A DNA stretch of 33,303 nucleotides, from the NCBI GenBank assembly GCA_002796025.1, contig PCVQ01000004.1, forward strand, positions 1-33,303, read 5' to 3'. The position numbers were made by a program, and so were the translations under genes. This DNA is from Candidatus Peregrinibacteria bacterium CG11_big_fil_rev_8_21_14_0_20_46_8. Its GTDB lineage: Bacteria > Patescibacteriota > Gracilibacteria > UBA1369 > UM-FILTER-53-11. Below, one piece after another: positions 25,873 to 33,303 of the stretch; the stretch's first letter is position 1, and every line of letters starts with the position of its first letter. The notes beneath the pieces were generated by a model, which saw only the letters and a program-made list of their open reading frames with translations, did no database searches and was not told the DNA's origin.

Positions 25873-26553
25873 ATGAAGGTATCTAAATTCATTGCAGCCG
25901 GCAGTATTGCTTCGCTGCTCTTTGTACTCTCGGCTTTGCCGGTCTCTGCACAGAGCGAAAGTGAAGAGACAGCTCCGCAAGCCCAGCACCGTGAATGTAA
26001 GCAAGAAGCTCATGATGCATTCCGCGCAGCATATCGCGCAGCATTTGAAAAACGTGCAGAAGCAACTGCTAAGGCACGTGCTGAATATCACGCAGCTCTT
26101 GATGTCGAGCTTGAGGATGGTGAAGATGGTTTGATTGCAAGACTTCGTCTTCGTTTAGAAGCGCGTCAGGCATTTCATGCAGCAGTACGTGAGGCAAATA
26201 ATGAATTTATTGAGACATTAAAGGAAGCTCGTGCCGAATATAAAGATGTAAAAGAAGAGTGCCGTGATGAATTTAAAGCAGAACGAGAAGAGGCTCGATT
26301 AGAAGTTGATGGTGAAGTGGATACTGATGTTGTTGATGATAATAATGAGGAGAGCACTGACGACGATGAGGATGAATCTGAAGATGAACTTGAAGCTGAG
26401 GAAGGCCGTAGAATTGAGTCTGAAATAGACGTAAAGATAGAGCGCAAGGGCAGAGGCGGAGAAGTGAAGATTGAACAGCAGTCTCGTATAGAGGATAAGA
26501 AAAAGGCGGGTCTAAAATCGGGGTTACGTCTTCGTTCGAATTTGGAATTATAA
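25873..26553 (+). CDS. Secreted helical hypothetical protein with acidic C-terminal region
   Basis: Signal peptide MKVSKFIAAGSIASLLFVLSALPVSAQ; HRECKQEAHDAFRAAYRAAFEKRAEATAKARAEYHAAL...KEECRDEF; 40 nt downstream of the previous gene. Confidence 0.7.
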   Translation: MKVSKFIAAGSIASLLFVLSALPVSAQSESEETAPQAQHRECKQEAHDAFRAAYRAAFEKRAEATAKARAEYHAALDVELEDGEDGLIARLRLRLEARQAFHAAVREANNEFIETLKEARAEYKDVKEECRDEFKAEREEARLEVDGEVDTDVVDDNNEESTDDDEDESEDELEAEEGRRIESEIDVKIERKGRGGEVKIEQQSRIEDKKKAGLKSGLRLRSNLEL

Positions 26554-26591
26554 TTGTATTATTTTTTGTATGTAATTAATTTGTTAGTGGG

Positions 26592-26625
26592 AGGGACCTC
26601 TGAGACACGCTCGGGGGTCCTTTTT
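26592..26625 (+). terminator. Intrinsic terminator
   Basis: AGGGACCTCTGAG-ACACG-CTCGGGGGTCCTTTTT. Confidence 0.75.
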
Positions 26626-26751
26626 ATTTTATAAGCTTCGGCTTTTGCTCAGTCGTCGCTAAATTTGCGACTCCTTCGCTTCAGCCTACGCGCTCGGCCC
26701 GCGGCCTCGCATTTAATGTTATACTAATGTAAATAATCTTAATTATCTCTT

Positions 26752-27267
26752 ATGAACACATCGGAAGGTGGTAAACCACTTCAACAGCTCGAGCATGTTC
26801 TGGACGAATATTTGATTCATAAAGCACCATTTCAGCTGCCTGGCGGCTTAAAGCAGTTTATTGTAAAGGTAGCGCCTTGGCTCAATTTGCTGTTTATTAT
26901 TACACTATTGCCGGTGGTTTTATTTGCTTTAGGTCTCGGAGCCATCCTCTCTCCGTTCCTTTTGTTCGGAGATGCAGCGTACCATGCAGGTGCCGGTTTA
27001 TTTACGCTGATTTTTGCAGCCGGTTCAATTGTTTTACAGGCAATTGCAGTACCGGGACTCTTTAAGCGCAATGCGCAGGGATGGAACTTCCTTTACTATG
27101 CAACACTGCTTATGGCAGTCGCCGACATTGTTTATTTCAGTATTACCGGATTGATTGGGGTTTTGATTTCGCTCTATATTCTCTTTCAAGTGAAATCGTT
27201 GTATGCAGGCAAGACAGTTATGGCTGCGCCATCACCAAAAAGTCACCCACCAAAGCATCAAGACTAA
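26752..27267 (+). CDS. Hypothetical membrane protein
   Basis: 171 aa with four hydrophobic segments. Confidence 0.75.
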   Translation: MNTSEGGKPLQQLEHVLDEYLIHKAPFQLPGGLKQFIVKVAPWLNLLFIITLLPVVLFALGLGAILSPFLLFGDAAYHAGAGLFTLIFAAGSIVLQAIAVPGLFKRNAQGWNFLYYATLLMAVADIVYFSITGLIGVLISLYILFQVKSLYAGKTVMAAPSPKSHPPKHQD

Positions 27268-28103
27268 GTTCGCAGCGCGTCAGAAATTGCCTGATTAATT
27301 TCTGCTTTATTGCGAACAATAGAGCGTGAGCTATGTTTTCCGGGCATAATTCTATGTTGGCCGGCCGTGCTAAAGCGGGCAACATTTGCATTTGTAACCA
27401 TGCGGTCCGTCTCAAAACCAAGTGAAGTAATAGGAACTTCAAGAGTTCGTTCCGGCAAATTCGCTTGTTCGGCATTTGCAAATGTATTTCCCGCAAATGC
27501 GAGAACATTTGTAGCTTCTTTATCGTTGCGTATTTCCAGCGAGGCAAGTTGTATGATACTTTTCGCTCCAGCCTCTGCAGCTCTCATTAATAATGAACGA
27601 GAGGCGTCTTTGACCCAGCGAAGTCGATCGAGCTCTATGCAATGCTTTGCAGCAAGTTGCCAAGTTTGGCTGAGATCATCTTGCATCACTGGAGCGCAGA
27701 GCGTAACGAGCTTTGTACACCGCCTAAAGAGCGCCGGATTTTTTTGTTGAAGATATTTAAGGAATTGAACTGCCGTAGAGCCTCCGAGCGACATTGCTGC
27801 AATACTAAATTCATTTGGATTTAGCTCTTCAATCATTCTCTCGTACTGCCAGAACAAAAAGTCGTGCCGTGTTTTTTGTGTAATTGCACGATGACTGAGA
27901 ACTGTATTTTGTTCAGGCTTCCAAAGCGTTGCATCTAAGCCGATACTTTGTGCTGAAATTCCGAATCCAGGAATAATGAATGTGAGTTTCCCATACTGCG
28001 GGCCTTGCAACCTTTCAAAAGCTGTTGGTGTGAGTCCATCGAATTCGTCAGGAAAATGTAATTCATCGATCTGTTCTTCATAGGGCGCAGTTGCTGTTTC
28101 CAT
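27264..28103 (-). CDS. Alpha/beta-hydrolase-like protein
   Basis: FIIPGFGISAQSIG and nucleophile-elbow-like AAMSLGGSTAVQFLKYL; starts 5 nt after sufU. Confidence 0.6.
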   Translation of the reverse strand: METATAPYEEQIDELHFPDEFDGLTPTAFERLQGPQYGKLTFIIPGFGISAQSIGLDATLWKPEQNTVLSHRAITQKTRHDFLFWQYERMIEELNPNEFSIAAMSLGGSTAVQFLKYLQQKNPALFRRCTKLVTLCAPVMQDDLSQTWQLAAKHCIELDRLRWVKDASRSLLMRAAEAGAKSIIQLASLEIRNDKEATNVLAFAGNTFANAEQANLPERTLEVPITSLGFETDRMVTNANVARFSTAGQHRIMPGKHSSRSIVRNKAEINQAISDALRT

Positions 28104-28108
28104 ATTGT

Positions 28109-28477
28109 TTATTGTTTAATTTTTTTAACCGCTTCCTGAAGCGTTTCGAGTGCCAGCAGACCGCACTTGATTCGTGCCGGGCCGAGTTCTGTGCCGAGCC
28201 ATTCAAAGATATTGTGTGGGCCCCAATCTGAAATATCGTTAAGGAGAACGCCTTTGGCCTCTTCGGTAAGCAAACTCGCTGCAGCAATAGAAATTGCGCA
28301 GCCTTCGCCTTCAAAAGATAGATCGGTAATTTTCTCACTATCTTTTTTTATATATATTCGCACACGGTCGCCGCACGTCACATTTGCCCCGCTGTTCGTA
28401 ATATGGGCATCCGGCATCGACCGCTTGTTTACAGGGTTTTTGTAGAGATCAATAATGAGTTCGCGGTAGAGATTCAT
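28109..28477 (-). CDS. sufU: SufU/IscU-like Fe-S cluster scaffold
   Basis: NSGANVTCGDRVRIYI, FEGEGCAISIAAASLLTEEAKG, ARIKCGLLALETL: three conserved Cys; overlaps sufS by ATGA. Confidence 0.9.
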   Translation of the reverse strand: MNLYRELIIDLYKNPVNKRSMPDAHITNSGANVTCGDRVRIYIKKDSEKITDLSFEGEGCAISIAAASLLTEEAKGVLLNDISDWGPHNIFEWLGTELGPARIKCGLLALETLQEAVKKIKQ

Positions 28478-29676
28478 GATTTGAAGATCTTTTTAACATT
28501 TCTTAAGCCGGCTGCCAAGCGGTCGATATCTTGTTCAGTATTATAAAGATAGAAGCTCGCGCGTACGGTTGCAGGCAGATTAAGCCGCTCCATAAGGGGC
28601 ATACAGCAATGGTGACCCGCTCGCACCGCGATATTATCTTCATTTAAAATTTCGGCAATGTCGTGGGGATGAATTCCTTCAATACCGAATGAAAGTACAC
28701 CGCTTTGCATTGCCGGATTATTTGGACCATAAAGCTGCACTCCATCAATTGCGCCGAGCGTTTTGAGTGCATAATGTAACAGCTGCTTCTCGTGATCGCG
28801 AATTTTATTCATGCCGATACTTTGTAAGTAGCGCATAGCGGCTGCCAATCCAATTGCCTCTGCAATAGGCGGCGTACCTGCCTCAAATTTATTCGGCGCC
28901 TTTTGAAAGGTGGATTTTTTAAGATGCACTTCTTTAATCATGCCGCCACCAAAGTGCCATGGCAGTTCAAGTTTTTCTTGTACGCGCTCTTTCATATAGA
29001 GCACTCCAATGCCGGTTGGCCCGCACATTTTATGACCGGAAAAAACAACAAAGTCTGCATCTAAATACTGCACGTCCAGCGGCATGTGCGGTGCGCTCTG
29101 TGCGGCATCTACAAGGACTTTTATGCCCGCAGCGTGCGCCTGCTGAATGATTTTTCGGAGCGGCACAATTGTGCCGAGTGCATTAGAAACATGTGTGATG
29201 GTGAGCAGGCGAGTTTGCCGTGAAAGCAGTTTTAAAAACTGTTCCTCGCGCAGCGTTCCGTCATCATTAACATCAATATGTTTAAGCGCGCATTTCTTTT
29301 CACGCGCCAACATTTGCCACGGAACGAGATTGCTGTGATGTTCTAGAACTGTGGTGAGAATTTCGTCGCCTTCGCGTACAAATTGTCGTCCCCACGATTG
29401 TGCTAAGCCATTAATTGCTTCAGTGGTGCCGCGCGTAAAGATAATTTCGTGCGCTTGTTTTGCATTGATAAATTCGCGCACAGTCTCTCTGGCTCCTTCA
29501 TATGCAACTGTTGCGCGCTCGCTTAAATCGTACAGTCCGCGGTGAATATTCGCGCTGAATCCGGTGTAGTACTCATTCATAGCATCGAGCACCGGCTGCG
29601 GCTTGAGCGATGTTGCGGCGCTGTCTAAATAGACAAGCTCCGGCTGCTTTTGCAATAGAGGAAAATCACTTCTCAT
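28474..29676 (-). CDS. sufS: SufS-type cysteine desulfurase
   Basis: YLDSAATSLKPQPVLDAM, EHHSNLVPWQ, DFVVFSGHKMCGPTGIGVLY, VRAGHHCCMPLM. Confidence 0.96.
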   Translation of the reverse strand: MRSDFPLLQKQPELVYLDSAATSLKPQPVLDAMNEYYTGFSANIHRGLYDLSERATVAYEGARETVREFINAKQAHEIIFTRGTTEAINGLAQSWGRQFVREGDEILTTVLEHHSNLVPWQMLAREKKCALKHIDVNDDGTLREEQFLKLLSRQTRLLTITHVSNALGTIVPLRKIIQQAHAAGIKVLVDAAQSAPHMPLDVQYLDADFVVFSGHKMCGPTGIGVLYMKERVQEKLELPWHFGGGMIKEVHLKKSTFQKAPNKFEAGTPPIAEAIGLAAAMRYLQSIGMNKIRDHEKQLLHYALKTLGAIDGVQLYGPNNPAMQSGVLSFGIEGIHPHDIAEILNEDNIAVRAGHHCCMPLMERLNLPATVRASFYLYNTEQDIDRLAAGLRNVKKIFKS

Positions 29677-29753
29677 ATGAGCCACGAGTATAACGAAGGA
29701 GTATTTGGAAGTCCAGAATTGCATACCCTATAATAGGGAGTAGAATCTCACTA

Positions 29754-30287
29754 ATGGATTACATTTTTGTCACAGGAATTATCGGTTCACTTGTGCTTGT
29801 TACCGGCGCCGCGTGGCCGGAATCAAAAAAGGCGCGCCATCCGGTGCAATCTGCAAAAAATTGGCTCTTTGCAATCGGAGGTCTGATACTTTTACTATAC
29901 GCACTGCTTGGTTATTTGAACGGCGGCCCAATTTTCTTCGTCTTTTTAGAGGTGCTTATTTTGATCGCAAGTATTTTGATGATGCTCAATGTGCCGGACA
30001 GAATCGATATTCCGGTCATTCTTGGCTGTGCGGCTATTCTTATTATTTGGTCGTTAGCCCTTTTTGAAGATTATAGAACGATTATTTTTATTCTTGGTCT
30101 TGCGGGTGTCGGTTTAGGCTATGCATTTGATATGCGCTCTTTGAAGCGCGATGCAGCGCTCACCGGCGGCAGTATTTTGATTGCGTTTTTTAGTTATACT
30201 GAAGGCAGCTGGATATTCTTTTGGCTCAATGTCTTTTTTGCAATTTTTTCCGCCTTTTATCTATTTAAACACTTACAACGCACATGA
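29754..30287 (+). CDS. Hypothetical multi-pass membrane protein
   Basis: 177 aa, almost entirely hydrophobic helices. Confidence 0.75.
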   Translation: MDYIFVTGIIGSLVLVTGAAWPESKKARHPVQSAKNWLFAIGGLILLLYALLGYLNGGPIFFVFLEVLILIASILMMLNVPDRIDIPVILGCAAILIIWSLALFEDYRTIIFILGLAGVGLGYAFDMRSLKRDAALTGGSILIAFFSYTEGSWIFFWLNVFFAIFSAFYLFKHLQRT

Positions 30288-30718
30288 TTTTCTCATTTGA
30301 TGCAATCATTCTCTATTTAAAAATCGTTACTATTTTTATAGGATTTATGAGTTTCTATGGCATTTTTTTTCAAACATTTGATCCAACCGGATGGATGGAA
30401 AATCAGATGAGCAGAGCGATGTTTGGAAAAGATAAATTAACTGATGAACAAGCACGTGCGTTTCGCTTTCCAATGATGCTTTTTTGCTTGGCGAGTCTAT
30501 GTCTTGCAATCTTTATGTACGCTTTTATTCACTATGTTTTGGCAGAGCAGGTGCTGTGGGCCTGGTATATCTTTATGGCACCGCTCGTACTTTGGTTTGT
30601 TTTTGCCGGTTGGTATACACTTCGAAACGGACTGAGATTTTATTTTCTCTATTCGGTGATTCCTTTTGAACTTTTGTATGTGCCTGCTCTTCTGCTGCTG
30701 AAGCCTTATTTAGTGTGA
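30284..30718 (+). CDS. Hypothetical membrane protein
   Basis: 144 aa; ATGA overlap with the preceding gene. Confidence 0.75.
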   Translation: MIFSFDAIILYLKIVTIFIGFMSFYGIFFQTFDPTGWMENQMSRAMFGKDKLTDEQARAFRFPMMLFCLASLCLAIFMYAFIHYVLAEQVLWAWYIFMAPLVLWFVFAGWYTLRNGLRFYFLYSVIPFELLYVPALLLLKPYLV

Positions 30719-31596
30719 AGCTTTAATGCATCTAATTTTGCCTCTACTGTCTTTTTTATTGTTGAGGCAAAGGGCATATTCGCATATGCGTCTTGCATAA
30801 AACCTTCGGCGATCATGTGGATGGCCTCTTCTTCTGGAATACCGCGGCTTGCGGCATAAAAGAGCTGTTCGTCGTCAACGCGGGTGATTGCGGCTGAATG
30901 TCCTGCAGTCACATCGTTCGTGTCGATTTTGAGTCGGGGAATTGCATCTATTTTGCACTCGCTTGAGAGGAGCAGCGCCTCTTCTTCCAGCTGGCCGTCG
31001 CAGCCGTGACCGGTCTGTTCTATAACGATACCGCCGTCGAAGCGGCCGTGTGCCGTGCCGTGGAGTGCGCCTTGTGCGGTGATCTGAGCCCGGCCGTTGA
31101 TGCCGCGCATGTAGGTTGTAGAAAAGATTTCGAAATTCTGCGTCTCGTTTCCAAAGAAAATATTGTGCTGCTTGAGGCGCGCTTCAGCGCCGGTCAGTGT
31201 TGTTTCTAAAATAAGCGTGCTCTGCGCAGCGCCAAATGTGCCGGTATAGCATTCGAGCTCAGCGCCCTCTTCAAGTTCGATTTGAAAAATCGCAAAGCCA
31301 TTTTCTGTTGATGCCAGATTTTGCAAATAAGGGAGGATGAGTTTGGAATTTTTTTTCTGTACAATGCTCACTGCGGTGAGGCCTGGAGTTGCTTCCAGTG
31401 TTGGCAGCTCTAGAGTTTGTCCTTCCGCGACGGTGATTGTTGCTGTGCGGATATTTTTATCTGCACGTTTCTCGGCTGCTCGCAGGCTGGCAGTGGCACG
31501 TTCATACCCTTTCATACGGAGTTGTTTTCCAGTTGGGTCCTGCGTAGGAATATGCGCTTTAATTTGCTCGCACGTTGTAGTTGTCCAGTGAATCAT
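30706..31596 (-). CDS. sufD: Fe-S cluster assembly protein SufD
   Basis: LSSECKIDAIPRLKIDTNDVTAGHSAAITRVDDEQLFYAASRGIPEEEAIHMIAEGF is the SufB/D C-terminal core; start at MIHWTTTT. Confidence 0.93.
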   Translation of the reverse strand: MIHWTTTTCEQIKAHIPTQDPTGKQLRMKGYERATASLRAAEKRADKNIRTATITVAEGQTLELPTLEATPGLTAVSIVQKKNSKLILPYLQNLASTENGFAIFQIELEEGAELECYTGTFGAAQSTLILETTLTGAEARLKQHNIFFGNETQNFEIFSTTYMRGINGRAQITAQGALHGTAHGRFDGGIVIEQTGHGCDGQLEEEALLLSSECKIDAIPRLKIDTNDVTAGHSAAITRVDDEQLFYAASRGIPEEEAIHMIAEGFMQDAYANMPFASTIKKTVEAKLDALKLHTK

Positions 31597-31603
31597 AAGA
31601 AAA

Positions 31604-31622
31604 AGCCTGCTTTCGGCAGGCT
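31604..31622 (-). terminator. Terminator/attenuator-like hairpin in the sufB-sufD junction
   Basis: Reverse strand AGCCTGC-CGAAA-GCAGGCT-TTTTCTT-ATG(sufD). Confidence 0.6.
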
Positions 31623-31624
31623 GG

Positions 31625-33043
31625 TTATCCAATCGCTCCGGCCTCTTCCATTTCTAATTCGATAAGGCGGTTCATCTCTACCGCATATTCCAGCGGCATG
31701 GCTTTTACAATCGGTTCGATAAATCCATTTACAATCATCGCGATCGCTTCATCTTCACTTAAGCCGCGGCTCATCGCATAGAATAATTGCTCTTCACTGA
31801 TTTTTCCAACAGTAGCCTCGTGTGCAATCGAGATGTCGTTTTCTTCGATGCGTATGTCGGGGATGGTGTCTGAAATTGAGTGATCGTCGAGCAGCAATGC
31901 ATCGCAGCGCACCTGTGCTTTACTTCCTTTCGCGCCTTTCAAAATCCGCAGCAATCCCCGGTACACCGACTTCCCTCCATTTTTGCTGATACTCTTCATC
32001 ACAACTTTACTGCTGGTATTCGGCGCCGCATGAATTACTTTGGCGCCCGTATCTTGAATCTGATCTTTATTTGCAAATGCGATGCCAAGGTGATCGGCAC
32101 GCGCGCCCTCGCCGCGCAAAATAGAACACGGATAGAGCATTGTTGCACCGCTTCCCATGTTTCCGCCAACCCACTCCATAACACCATTGCGGTCTACTAA
32201 CGCACGCTTGGTATTCAAGTTATAGGTATTGCGGCTCCAGTTTTCTACAGAAGAGTAGCGGAAGCGTGCGCCCTCTTTTACAAAAACCTCGACCAATCCC
32301 GCATGAATTGAAGGTGATTCATATTTTGGCGCCGAACATCCTTCTATATATGAGCCCTGTGCACCATTCTCGACAATAATCAAAGTATGTTCAAACTGCC
32401 CCATAGACTGTGCATTCATTCTAAAATACGCTTGCAACGGCTGATCTACATTCACACCTTCCGGAATATATATAAACGTGCCGCCGCTCCATACCGCGCC
32501 GTGCAGTGCCGCAAACTTGTGGTCGTGCATCGGCACGCAGCGCATAAAGTACTGCTTCACCAAATCCGGATACTTTTGCAGTGCAGTATCCATATCCTCA
32601 AAAATTACACCTTTTTCGCCCCATTTCTCCTTTAAGCGGTGATAAACATTTTCGCTCTCGTACTGGGCTCCTGCGCCGGCAAGATATTTCCGCTCTGCTT
32701 CCGGAATTCCTAATTTTTCGAAAGTGCGTTTAATATCTGCGGGAACATCTTCCCAGTTGTGGCTTGGCTTAATTTCTCCTGGCCGCGCATAGTAAATAAT
32801 CTCATCTAAATTGAGTTTAGAAAGATCCGGACCCCAGCCTGGCATAGGTTTTTCTAAAAAAACTTTCAGTGATTTTAGGCGGTGCTCCAGCATCCACGGC
32901 GGCTCCTTTTTGTCTCCGGAAATGCGGCGTACTACTGCTTCACTCAAGCCGCGAACCGCGCCCTCCGCATATGCCGAATCATTCGCGCTATCGAGCGTTT
33001 CTCGATTTAAATTTCCAACATAGTCCAGGGTAACATTTGCCAT
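31625..33043 (-). CDS. sufB: Fe-S cluster assembly protein SufB
   Basis: FIYIPEGVNVDQPLQAYFRMNAQSMGQFEHTLI, SVENWSRNTYNLNTKRA, DDHSISDTIPDIRIEENDISIAHEATVGKISEEQLFYAMSRGLSEDEA. Confidence 0.97.
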   Translation of the reverse strand: MANVTLDYVGNLNRETLDSANDSAYAEGAVRGLSEAVVRRISGDKKEPPWMLEHRLKSLKVFLEKPMPGWGPDLSKLNLDEIIYYARPGEIKPSHNWEDVPADIKRTFEKLGIPEAERKYLAGAGAQYESENVYHRLKEKWGEKGVIFEDMDTALQKYPDLVKQYFMRCVPMHDHKFAALHGAVWSGGTFIYIPEGVNVDQPLQAYFRMNAQSMGQFEHTLIIVENGAQGSYIEGCSAPKYESPSIHAGLVEVFVKEGARFRYSSVENWSRNTYNLNTKRALVDRNGVMEWVGGNMGSGATMLYPCSILRGEGARADHLGIAFANKDQIQDTGAKVIHAAPNTSSKVVMKSISKNGGKSVYRGLLRILKGAKGSKAQVRCDALLLDDHSISDTIPDIRIEENDISIAHEATVGKISEEQLFYAMSRGLSEDEAIAMIVNGFIEPIVKAMPLEYAVEMNRLIELEMEEAGAIG

Positions 33044-33058
33044 AAAAATTTTTGTACA

Positions 33059-33303
33059 TTACGCATTCATGGGGACCGCCTCTGCATCTGCTTCTTTTTT
33101 AATCCAGTCGTATCCTTCTTGTTCCAGCTTTTCGCCAAGTTCCGGTCCGCCGCTCTTTACAATTTTGCCGTCTATCATAACGTGCACATAGGTCGGCTTA
33201 ATGTAGTGCAAAATGCGCTGATAGTGTGTAATGAGGAGCATACCGCGCTGCGGTGAGCGCAACTTCTCAACACCTTCTGCAACGATCTTCAGAGCATCAA
33301 CAT
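33059..33303 (-). CDS. sufC: Fe-S cluster assembly ATPase SufC (N-terminus beyond window)
   Basis: Open frame to the window end: [67 protein letters not shown]. Confidence 0.93.
   Translation of the reverse strand, partial: VDALKIVAEGVEKLRSPQRGMLLITHYQRILHYIKPTYVHVMIDGKIVKSGGPELGEKLEQEGYDWIKKEADAEAVPMNA

Noticed and set aside
1-33303. CRISPR array, transposon or prophage
   Set aside because: No regularly spaced direct repeats, no transposase/integrase or phage structural genes, and no terminal inverted repeats were seen.
1-33303. UGA recoding (as in some CPR lineages)
   Set aside because: TGA ends several genes at sensible places (e.g. 25011, 30287, 30718) and no conserved gene needs read-through.

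Overview
Gene-dense ~33 kb bacterial chromosomal segment using the standard code (TGA is used as a stop). Its small genes and Cys-rich repeat proteins suggest a Patescibacteria/CPR-like genome; that is inference from gene style only. Recognisable housekeeping genes: rpsO-pnp, eno, nth, a SUF cluster (sufC partial, sufB, sufD, sufS, sufU-like), two CNNM/CorC-type CBS proteins, an aldehyde dehydrogenase, VKOR, and tRNA-Arg(CCU), tRNA-Gly(GCC) and tRNA-Phe(GAA). Accessory content: a hicBA pair with hicA frameshifted, a histone-H1-like K/A/P repeat protein, an ECF sigma factor beside a secreted Asp/Asn-rich repeat protein with dockerin-like loops, and a TrmB-like regulator flanked by two paralogous Cys-rich zinc-ribbon 'bookend' proteins, one of them next to a CDF transporter with a NifX-like tail. 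Main leads: (1) the CDF/Cys-ladder/TrmB locus at 12.4-17.9 kb with a perfect operator-like palindrome; (2) a shared TTTTTTAACCCYY element 5-7 nt upstream of the ATG of four genes, where a Shine-Dalgarno would be expected; (3) an rpsO-pnp intergenic hairpin; (4) a terminator-like hairpin filling the sufB-sufD junction, and a SUF cluster split by an antiparallel membrane gene pair; (5) four convergent gene pairs that share a 4-nt overlapping stop. No CRISPR array, transposase or phage module was seen. All family names were assigned by eye, without database searches.
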